DNA of 10,122 nucleotides from Alphaproteobacteria bacterium (GTDB taxonomy: Bacteria; Pseudomonadota; Alphaproteobacteria; Rhizobiales; Aestuariivirgaceae), in NCBI GenBank assembly GCA_024279045.1, contig JAJRRZ010000280.1, positions 1 through 10,122 on the forward strand. The letters run 5' to 3'. The translations under genes and the position numbers were made by a program. Under the pieces are notes generated by a model, which saw only the letters and a list, made by a program, of their open reading frames with translations, made no database searches and was not told the origin of the DNA. Positions 1-5,130 of the stretch are shown here, piece after piece (position 1 is the first letter of the stretch; the number at the start of each line of letters is the position of its first letter).

Positions 1-139
1 CGCGCATCGAGCAGCTGTTCGGGAAAATCAAACGGTTCAAGAGAATTGCCCTGCGCTGCGAGAAAACAGCTGCCAATTTCGCATCAATGCTTGCCCTCGT
101 CTGCGCCTTCATCTGGATAAAATTCGTCCACAGAGCCTA
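1..139 (+). mobile_element. Right end of an IS5-family insertion sequence
   Basis: The transposase tail runs to base 140 with no room for further IS sequence: from about base 150 rightward the minus strand encodes conserved SseA residues (YDGSWREW and PDAP). The IS end must therefore lie close to 137-140, within the sequence GAGCCTAG. If the element ends in GAGCC (133-137), the next TA (138-139) would be a target-site copy and the transposase TAG stop would be completed by host DNA. The other end lies outside the window, so neither the inverted repeat nor the target duplication can be confirmed here. Confidence 0.55.
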
Positions 140-140
140 G
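1..140 (+). CDS. IS5-type transposase, C-terminal fragment (5' part outside window)
   Basis: Reading from base 3, the frame gives 45 residues and then TAG at 138-140. The start, RIEQLFGKIKRF followed by KRIALRCEKTAANFAS, matches the conserved end of DDE transposases of the IS5 family (IS427-like). There the R-E pair belongs to the last part of the catalytic domain, and the tail ends in a short hydrophobic stretch such as FIWIKFVHRA. Only this C-terminus is in the window, so I cannot say whether the whole gene is intact. The last 57 bp (84-140) overlap, in antisense, the 3' end of the sseA reading frame. Family assignment is from remembered motif similarity. The reading frame and stop are seen directly. 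Confidence 0.82.
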   Translation, partial: RIEQLFGKIKRFKRIALRCEKTAANFASMLALVCAFIWIKFVHRA

Positions 141-998
141 CAGCTTCGGCGCATCCGGCAGGGCGCTCCATTCGCGCCACGAGCCATCATAGACCGCCCA
201 GTCATCATGCCCCAGCACCGCCGCCGCCAGCGCCGGCAGACAGGCCGTAACGCCAGAGCCGCAGGTGAAGATGATGGGCTTGTCGAGATCCACCTCCGCT
301 TCCGAGAATTCGCGGCGCAGCTCCTCCGACGCCTTCAGCGTGCCGTCCACGTTCAGGAAGCGCGCATAGTGCGCATTCAGCGCCCCCGGCATGCGCCCGG
401 AAGGCACGCCTTCGTAAGGCTCCTCCTCGCTGCACGAGAAACGTCCCGGCGAGCGCGCGTCCACCACCTGCGCCAGCCCCTTCTCCAGCGCCTGCCGCAC
501 CTGTTCGGCATCGGCCAGCAGTGCGGCGCGGAAATGCGGGGCGAAGATGGCTGGTTCGCGCGGCTTCGCAGGCCCTTCTTCCACCGCGCCGCCAGCCAGT
601 TGCCAGGCTTCCAGTCCGCCGTTCAGCACCGCCACATTATCGTGCCCGAACAGCCGGAACAGCCACCACGCCCGCGGCGCGGCGAATGGCGCGTAGGTAT
701 CGTAGATCACCACGAAGCTGTCGTTGGAAATGCCCATGCCGCCCACGGCCCTGGCAAACGTCTCTGCATCGGGCGCGGTGTGGGGCAGGGGAGCCTCCTT
801 GTCGGCCACCTCGTCGATGTCGAAGAACCGCGCGCCGGGAATGTGTTCTTCCTCGAACTCCTCGCGCGGAGTGCTGCCGGGTGCTGTCTCCTCCGGCAAT
901 ATCCAGCTGGCGTCCAGCACCACCAGATTGTCATCGCCGAGGTGCTCCATCAGCCACTGCGGGCTGACGATCCATTCGCTTTTTCCATTCTTGTTCAT
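84..998 (-). CDS. sseA: 3-mercaptopyruvate/thiosulfate sulfurtransferase with an IS-derived C-terminal tail
   Basis: A 304-residue protein with two rhodanese domains (about 8-140 and 155-282). It moves sulfur from 3-mercaptopyruvate or thiosulfate to a thiol or cyanide through a persulfide on Cys246. The active-site loop CGSGVTAC (246-253) has the CGSGVT form typical of mercaptopyruvate sulfurtransferases rather than thiosulfate-type rhodaneses. Other family landmarks are HIPGARFFDID (52-62), YDTYAPFAAPRAWW (99-112), LNGGLEAW (125-132), GRMPGALN (201-208) and YDGSWREW (270-277). The gene lies 30 bp downstream of cysK on the same strand, probably in one operon. The usual protein ends soon after the YDG.W.EW and PD.P stretch. 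Here residues 287-304, acidic and ending DEGADEGKH, are encoded by DNA antisense to the IS transposase, so the native C-terminus was probably replaced by the insertion. The active site is intact and activity is likely kept. Confidence 0.9.
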   Translation of the reverse strand: MNKNGKSEWIVSPQWLMEHLGDDNLVVLDASWILPEETAPGSTPREEFEEEHIPGARFFDIDEVADKEAPLPHTAPDAETFARAVGGMGISNDSFVVIYDTYAPFAAPRAWWLFRLFGHDNVAVLNGGLEAWQLAGGAVEEGPAKPREPAIFAPHFRAALLADAEQVRQALEKGLAQVVDARSPGRFSCSEEEPYEGVPSGRMPGALNAHYARFLNVDGTLKASEELRREFSEAEVDLDKPIIFTCGSGVTACLPALAAAVLGHDDWAVYDGSWREWSALPDAPKLLGSVDEFYPDEGADEGKH

Positions 999-1028
999 GG
1001 TATTGCAAGAGATTCCTTGAGCAACATG

Positions 1029-2093
1029 TCAGCCATCTGACTCCGGCTCGAACACCTCCGGCAATGCCGGGCCGGCGGCTTGCGTCCACGGCGGCAGCGG
1101 CAGTCCCTTTTCGCGCAGGAAGTCCGGGTTGTAAAGTTTCGACATGTAGCGCAGGCCCGGATCGCACAGCATGGTAACGATGGTCCTGCCCGGCCCCAGC
1201 TCGCGCGCCAGCTTCATCGCCCCGGCGATGTTGATGCCCGATGAGCCACCCAGCAGCATGCCTTCGTGCAGATCCAGCTCGTAGAGCACTTCCAGCGCTT
1301 CCGCATCGGACACGCGGCAGGCCCAGTCCACTTTCGCACCTTGCAGGTTCTGCGTGATGCGGCTCTGGCCGATACCCTCCATGATGGAGCTGCCCTCCGC
1401 CTTCAGCTCACCGCTGGTGTAATGGCTGTAGAGCGCCGCGCCATGTGGGTCGGCCAGGCCAATCACGATATCCGGGTTTTTCACCTTCAGCCCGTCGGAG
1501 ACACCGCCCAGCGTGCCGCCGGTGCCCACCGCACAGATGAAGGCATCCACCTTGCCCCTCGTCTGCCGCCAGATCTCCCGCGCCGTGGTCTCTTCATGGG
1601 CGCGGCGGTTGACCACGTTGTCGAACTGGTTGGCCCAGAACGCCCCGCCGGGAAAGGCATCCTTCAGCGCCTCGGCCAGCCGGGCGGAATATTTCACGTA
1701 GTTGTTGGGATTGCGATAGGGCTTCGCCGGCACCTCCACCAGTTGCGCGCCCAGCGCGCGCAGCGTTTCCTTCTTCTCGCGCGATTGCGTCTCGGGAATG
1801 ACAATGACGCTCTTCAGCCCCAGCGCATTGGCCACGATCGTCAGGCCGATGCCGGTGTTGCCCGCCGTGCCTTCCACCACCGCGCCGCCTTTCTCCACCA
1901 GGCCGCGTTTCAGCGCATCGCGGATGATGAACAGTGCGGCGCGATCCTTCACCGAATAGCCGGGATTGAGAAACTCGCACTTGCCGTAAATCTCGCAGCC
2001 CGTCAGCTCCGATGCCCGCCGCAGCTTCACCAGCGGCGTGTTGCCGATCAGCCCCAGCACTTCTGGCGCCGTTTGCGCCCTCTCCGCCGTCAT
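1029..2093 (-). CDS. cysK: Cysteine synthase A (O-acetylserine sulfhydrylase)
   Basis: A 354-residue fold-type II PLP enzyme that makes cysteine from O-acetylserine and sulfide in the cytoplasm. The PLP lysine is Lys49 in NPGYSVKDR (43-51). The substrate loop is EGTAGNTGIG (74-83), the phosphate-binding glycine loop is AVGTGGTLGG (188-197), and GGSSGINIAG (282-291) lies near the cofactor ring. The reading frame stays open to 2204, but I place the start at 2093. A perfect AAGGAGG lies 5 nt upstream of that ATG, and the 37 extra upstream residues are basic and lack family similarity. At about 354 residues it is longer than enteric CysK (about 320), with the extra length in a proline-rich C-terminal tail (331-354). 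It leads the pair cysK-sseA and diverges from the methyltransferase gene. A cystathionine beta-synthase-like activity is the main alternative; no CBS domain is present. Confidence 0.93.
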   Translation of the reverse strand: MTAERAQTAPEVLGLIGNTPLVKLRRASELTGCEIYGKCEFLNPGYSVKDRAALFIIRDALKRGLVEKGGAVVEGTAGNTGIGLTIVANALGLKSVIVIPETQSREKKETLRALGAQLVEVPAKPYRNPNNYVKYSARLAEALKDAFPGGAFWANQFDNVVNRRAHEETTAREIWRQTRGKVDAFICAVGTGGTLGGVSDGLKVKNPDIVIGLADPHGAALYSHYTSGELKAEGSSIMEGIGQSRITQNLQGAKVDWACRVSDAEALEVLYELDLHEGMLLGGSSGINIAGAMKLARELGPGRTIVTMLCDPGLRYMSKLYNPDFLREKGLPLPPWTQAAGPALPEVFEPESDG

Positions 2094-2098
2094 TGCCG

Positions 2099-2105
2099 CC
2101 TCCTT
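2099..2105 (-). promoter_or_regulatory. Shine-Dalgarno site of cysK
   Basis: AAGGAGG on the minus strand, 5 nt before the ATG at 2093. It decides the start in favour of 2093 over the longer open frame beginning at 2204. Confidence 0.85.
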
Positions 2106-2163
2106 CCGGGTTCTCCTCCAGCCGCCATCTTGCGGCCTGCGCGCCCGTGCGGCAAGGGGGTGC

Positions 2164-2193
2164 TTGCCCTGCGTGCCGCATCGGGGCATAAAC
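2164..2193 (+). promoter_or_regulatory. Possible sigma-70 promoter of the methyltransferase gene
   Basis: TTGCCC (2164-2169) and CATAAA (2188-2193) are 18 bp apart, about 30 bp before the ATG at 2223. They sit in the 129-bp region shared with the divergent cysK gene. A small inverted repeat, GGCAAG (2151-2156) and CTTGCC (2163-2168), overlaps the -35 box and could be an operator. Each box matches only part of the consensus, so this is weak support. Confidence 0.25.
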
Positions 2194-2222
2194 ACACCCA
2201 TCACGGATAGGGGAGATCATCC

Positions 2223-2894
2223 ATGACCGACTTCGCCCGTGCCCGCCGCAGCATGATCGATTCGCAAATCCGCCCCGGTGGCGTGCTCGACCTGCGTGTC
2301 ATCGCCGCCATGGAGGAGGTGCCGCGTGAGCATTTCGTGCCAGAGCACATGCGCTCGCTGGCCTACATCGACGAAGACCTGTTCATCGGCACCGACGAAA
2401 CCGGTGCCCGGCGTTTCCTCATGGAACCGCTGACCTTCGCGCGCATGCTGCAACTGGCCGACATCGCGCCCACCGACTGTGCGCTGGACGTTGGCTGCGC
2501 CAGTGGCTACTCCACCGCCATTCTCTGCCGCCTGGCGCAGTCGGTCATCGCCGTGGAGCACGATCAGACTCTGGCCGAGCAGGCCACCAGCAACCTTGAA
2601 GCGCTGGAGTGCGTCAACGCTGCCGTGTTCACCGCACCGCATACCGATGGCTTTCGCCGCGAGGCGCCTTATGACGTCATCATCGTCAATGGGCGCATCG
2701 AGCAAAAGCCCGGCAAGCTCCTCGATCAACTGAAGGATCTGGGCCGTCTCGTCTGCGTGTTCGGCCCGCCCAACGCCGCGCGCATTCGCCTCTATACCCG
2801 CCGCGGCAAGGCCATCTCCCACGTCGATCATCACGACGCCGCCGTGCCGCCATTGCCCGGCTTTGCCACTACCGCGGAGGTAATGGCCTTCTGA
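2223..2894 (+). CDS. pcm: Protein-L-isoaspartate O-methyltransferase family protein
   Basis: A 223-residue SAM-dependent methyltransferase of the PCMT family. The family repairs isoaspartyl residues by methylating the abnormal carboxyl group. The start is well set: AGGGGAG (2209-2215) lies 7 nt before the ATG. The N-terminus, ARARRSMIDSQIRPGGV followed by VIAAMEEVPREHFVP, is the usual opening of this family. Motif I is ALDVGCASGYST (87-98), and the acidic residue closing the SAM pocket is Glu112 in AVEHD. The usual catalytic loop of true isoaspartyl methyltransferases (GQTISQP-like) is replaced by RRFLMEPLTFARM (63-75). This branch is common in alphaproteobacteria, often beside tolC, and its substrate is less certain than the name suggests. 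Here no tolC follows; tRNA-Leu begins 22 bp after the stop. Confidence 0.85.
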   Translation: MTDFARARRSMIDSQIRPGGVLDLRVIAAMEEVPREHFVPEHMRSLAYIDEDLFIGTDETGARRFLMEPLTFARMLQLADIAPTDCALDVGCASGYSTAILCRLAQSVIAVEHDQTLAEQATSNLEALECVNAAVFTAPHTDGFRREAPYDVIIVNGRIEQKPGKLLDQLKDLGRLVCVFGPPNAARIRLYTRRGKAISHVDHHDAAVPPLPGFATTAEVMAF

Positions 2895-2915
2895 CCATCC
2901 CCGTTTCCCTCGACG

Positions 2916-2999
2916 GCGGGTGTGGCGGAATCGGTAGACGCAGCGGACTTAAAATCCGCAGGCCACATGGCCGTGGGGGTTCAACTCCCCCCGCCCGCA
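2916..2999 (+). tRNA. tRNA-Leu (anticodon UAA)
   Basis: The acceptor stem pairs GCGGGTG (2916-2922) with CGCCCGC (2992-2998), with one G-U pair, and A2999 is the discriminator base. The anticodon stem is GCGGA (2943-2947) with TCCGC (2955-2959). It encloses the loop CTTAAAA, giving anticodon TAA at 2950-2952, which reads UUA leucine codons. A long variable arm follows, as expected for leucine. The T arm is GGGGG-TTCAACT-CCCCC. CCA is not encoded: the bases after the discriminator are CCC. The gene starts 22 bp after the pcm stop, so it may be co-transcribed or have a promoter inside pcm. Confidence 0.97.
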
Positions 3000-3000
3000 C

Positions 3001-3023
3001 CCCACATTGTGGGTCTGACTTTT
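3001..3023 (+). terminator. Possible terminator after tRNA-Leu
   Basis: CCCAC-ATT-GTGGG (3001-3013) makes a 5-bp hairpin two bases after the tRNA, followed after six bases by TTTT (3020-3023). The T-run is short and displaced, so this would be a weak terminator. The same hairpin and T-run begin each unit of the tandem repeat that follows, so tRNA transcription would meet up to four such sites in a row. Confidence 0.35.
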
Positions 3024-3316
3024 GCAAACGTAGCGAGTGCGTGGCTCCTTTCACGCTTTTCCATCAACGCAGGCCCGTGAATTCACCTTGCAGCCCACAT
3101 TGTGGGTCTGACTTTTGTGAACGTAGCGAGTGCGTGGCTCCTTTCACGCTTTTCCATCAACGCAGGTCCGTGAATCCACCTTGCAGCCCACATTGTGGGT
3201 TTGACTTTTGCGGACGTAAGCGAGTGCATGGCTCCTTTCGCGCTCTCCCATCAACGCGGATCCGTGAACTCACCTTGCATCCCACGTTGTGGGTTTGACT
3301 TTTGCAGACGTTGCGA
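3001..3316 (+). repeat. 93-bp tandem repeat, about 3.4 copies, attached to tRNA-Leu
   Basis: Units start at 3001, 3094, 3187 and 3281, giving periods of 93, 93 and 94 bp. The last unit is partial and fades at about 3316. Each opens with a CCCACATTGTGGG-type palindrome. Next come TGACTTTTG, a GTAGCGAGTGC-like stretch, GGCTCCTTT, CCATCAACGC and finally CACCTTGCA. By eye, units 1 and 2 differ at only about 4 of 93 positions, while unit 3 and the partial unit 4 have drifted further. Homology reaches into the last bases of the tRNA: each unit is preceded by GCA and one variable base. The units abut directly with no spacers. Because 93 is a multiple of 3, several frames stay open across units and give spurious 31-residue repeats; I see no start signal supporting a protein. 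Confidence 0.9.
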
Positions 3317-3393
3317 ACCCCTGGCCAGCAGAGCAATCGTATTTGGCATCAGTGGACGTTACATGTGTGTGGCAATGTCTCCATTTCGTGTCC

Positions 3394-3473
3394 ATGCCCG
3401 GGCTTGACCCGGGTATCCAGAGTGGCAGATGCCTGAACCCACCAGTCTGAACTGCCGGATCAAGTCCGGCAGT
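3394..3473. repeat. REP/BIME-like pair of inverted hairpins
   Basis: Two hairpins lie 34 bp apart. The first is ATGCCCGGG-CTTGA-CCCGGGTAT (3394-3416, one G-T pair). The second is ACTGCCGGA-TCAAG-TCCGGCAGT (3451-3473, perfect 9-bp stem). Their loops CTTGA and TCAAG are reverse complements, so the two units are the same kind of element in opposite orientation, the arrangement of a bacterial interspersed mosaic element. Such GC-rich palindromes with this loop are widespread between genes in alphaproteobacteria (from memory). On the minus strand they translate to the familiar spurious peptide WIPGSSPGM. They may end or stabilise transcripts, but no function is shown here. Confidence 0.8.
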
Positions 3474-3629
3474 GACGAGCAGGGCGAGCATTTCATCAAA
3501 CCGCCCATCTCAAATGTCCCAGATGCGATTGCCCTGTTCTGGTCGGTGAGGATACTTGCTGAATGCGGGAGAGAAGGGTAGGGTGCCGCGCGGGGTGAGC
3601 GCCGGGGGCAGTGCAGACAAAACAACTCC
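3474..3629 (+). other. Leader region of the MscS gene, otherwise featureless
   Basis: No convincing gene or repeat is present. A weak promoter candidate is TTGCCC (3529-3534) with GATACT (3551-3556) at 16-bp spacing, 4 of 6 matches in each box, which would give a leader of about 70 nt. No good Shine-Dalgarno sequence precedes the ATG at 3630; the nearest purine-rich run, CGGGGGCAG (about 3604-3612), is too far away to be ideal. Confidence 0.3.
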
Positions 3630-4970
3630 ATGCAGCAATATCTCGACAACTTCCTGCAGCAATGGCCGCAATGGCGCGACCAGATACTCGATACGCTGCT
3701 GAACTGGGCCACTTCCCCGCAGTTCTATTCTCAGGCTGGGGCTGTCGTGCTGGCCTGGCTGGCCGCGCCCCTGCTGGCACGCATCATCAACAGGCGTATC
3801 GACGCGCTGGGCCTGGCGGAGAAGGGCAGGGGCATCTTTCGCCGCGCCGGGCAGCTCGTGGAGAGCCTGCGCGGGCTGATGCGCCCGCTGGTGCTGGTGG
3901 CGCTGCTGGCCGTGGCGGTTACGGTGCTGGATGCCGCCGTTGGCTCAAGCTGGCTGGCGCGGTTGGCGCAAAGTGCGGTGCTGGTCTGGCTGCTGTATAC
4001 CGCCATCAACCTCTACATCACCAACCCCATGCTGCGCAGCGCCGCCATCTGGCTCGGCATTCCGGTGGCCACGCTGCATGTCTTCGGCTGGTATGATGAC
4101 GTTGTCGCCTTTCTCGACGGCATCTCCCTGAGCGTGGGCAACATTCGCCTGTCGCTGTATTTCCTCATCAAGGCGGCGGTGTTCGGCGGACTGTTCTTCT
4201 GGATTGGCCGCATCACCTCGGAAGCCGGACGCAATGCCATCCAGAAGCAGGAAACACTCGACCGCGGCATCCGCGAGCTGGCTGCGCGTCTGTTCGAGAT
4301 CGTCTTGTATTTCATCATCTTCATCCTGCTGTTGCAGGTGCTGGGCGTGGATCTCACCGCGCTCGCCATCTTCGGCGGCGCGCTGGGCGTGGGCCTCGGC
4401 TTCGGCCTGCAGCAGATCGCCGCGAACTTCATCTCCGGCATCATCGTGCTGATGGAGCGTTCCATCGTGGTGGGCGACTTTGTGGAGCTGGAAGACGGCA
4501 AGGCCGGCATCGTCAAGCACATCAACATTCGCTCCACCGTGCTGGAAACCTTCGACGGCAAGGAAATCGTCGTGCCCAACGAGCGCTTCATCACCCAGCG
4601 CTTCATCAACTGGACGCACGACGATCCGCGCCAGCGCTACGAAGTGGAGTTCATGGTTGGCTACGAGACCGACCTGCACAAGGTGCCGCCGATCATCGAG
4701 CAGGCAGTGCTGAAGCACCCACGCGTGCTGACCGAGCCGGAGCGGCCCGACTGCGAGTTGCGCGGCTTTGCCGATCACGGCGTGAAATTTGCCGTGGAGT
4801 TCTGGGTAAAGGGGCTGGATGACGGGCCCAACAAGTTTTCCTCCGATGTGCTGTTCCTGGTATGGGACGCACTGAAGGAAAACAACATCACCATTCCCTA
4901 TCCGCGCCGCGAGGTGGTGCTGCTGAACGCCGATGGCCATCCTGTTGCCACCAGCAGTGCGACGACTTAG
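3630..4970 (+). CDS. MscS-family mechanosensitive ion channel
   Basis: A 446-residue inner-membrane protein. Channels of this family open under membrane tension and release small solutes after osmotic down-shock. Hydrophobic segments lie at about 36-52, 84-103, 112-130, 138-153, 172-193 and 222-240. They are followed by the pore-lining helix LTALAIFGGALGVGLGFGLQ (242-261), with the small-residue packing (A/G repeats) typical of TM3. The helix continues as QIAANFISGIIVLMERSIVVGD (261-283), the family signature at the start of the cytoplasmic beta domain. HINIRSTVLETFDGKEIVVPNERF (297-320) and the alpha/beta C-terminal domain (about 336-430) complete the MscS core. Extra N-terminal helices make it larger than E. 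coli MscS (286 residues). The TAG stop at 4968-4970 uses a TA that flanks the MITE-like element, so the gene ends exactly where the element begins. The weak translation signal makes the start less sure than the family. Confidence 0.9.
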   Translation: MQQYLDNFLQQWPQWRDQILDTLLNWATSPQFYSQAGAVVLAWLAAPLLARIINRRIDALGLAEKGRGIFRRAGQLVESLRGLMRPLVLVALLAVAVTVLDAAVGSSWLARLAQSAVLVWLLYTAINLYITNPMLRSAAIWLGIPVATLHVFGWYDDVVAFLDGISLSVGNIRLSLYFLIKAAVFGGLFFWIGRITSEAGRNAIQKQETLDRGIRELAARLFEIVLYFIIFILLLQVLGVDLTALAIFGGALGVGLGFGLQQIAANFISGIIVLMERSIVVGDFVELEDGKAGIVKHINIRSTVLETFDGKEIVVPNERFITQRFINWTHDDPRQRYEVEFMVGYETDLHKVPPIIEQAVLKHPRVLTEPERPDCELRGFADHGVKFAVEFWVKGLDDGPNKFSSDVLFLVWDALKENNITIPYPRREVVLLNADGHPVATSSATT

Positions 4971-5130
4971 GCTCAGGCCTCATAAAGAGGCATGCCAGAT
5001 GTAGCGTTCAGGCGAAATATCAGCGCTCTTGCGCCCGCAGGTAATACCTGAAGGTATTTCCAAGGGTGCAAGGGCGCTGAGATGAAGCATAAACGCCACA
5101 GATGGCGTGAAAATTTATGGGGCCTGAGCC
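4970..5130. mobile_element. 161-bp foldback element (MITE-like) inserted at TA between convergent stop codons
   Basis: The ends are inverted repeats: GGCTCAGGCCTCATAAA (4970-4986) and its partner at 5114-5130 match at 16 of 17 positions, the exception being a T-G pair. Each end is flanked by TA (4968-4969 and 5131-5132). Pairing stays in register through the whole element: arms 4970-5036 and 5064-5130 match at about 50 of 67 positions by hand count. The innermost 17 bp (5020-5036 with 5064-5080) pair fully apart from two G-T pairs. The centre carries AATACC-TGAA-GGTATT (5043-5058). There is no reading frame for a transposase. Removing 4970-5130 plus one TA restores ...GACTTAGCGG..., in which the MscS gene ends in TAG and DUF411 in TAA. 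This is the pattern of a TA-targeting MITE. In RNA it would form a long hairpin and may act as a bidirectional terminator or RNase III site. Confidence 0.82.

Noticed and set aside
207..1040. Plus-strand open frame opposite sseA
   Set aside because: Shadow of sseA with arginine-rich low-complexity translation and no ribosome site.
2094..2204. Longer CysK starting at 2204
   Set aside because: The perfect AAGGAGG before 2093 and the lack of similarity in the extra 37 residues argue against it.
1266..2210. Long plus-strand open frame (314 codons) opposite cysK
   Set aside because: It is a GC-rich shadow of cysK. Its product is rich in His, Arg, Gln and Ala without any family motif, while the minus frame has all cysteine synthase motifs.
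3001..3316. Possible CRISPR array
   Set aside because: The 93-bp units abut without spacers, vary between copies, and no cas gene is present.
3945..4940. Minus-strand 331-codon open frame opposite the MscS gene
   Set aside because: Composition is typical of an antisense shadow, and the plus frame encodes a clear MscS core.
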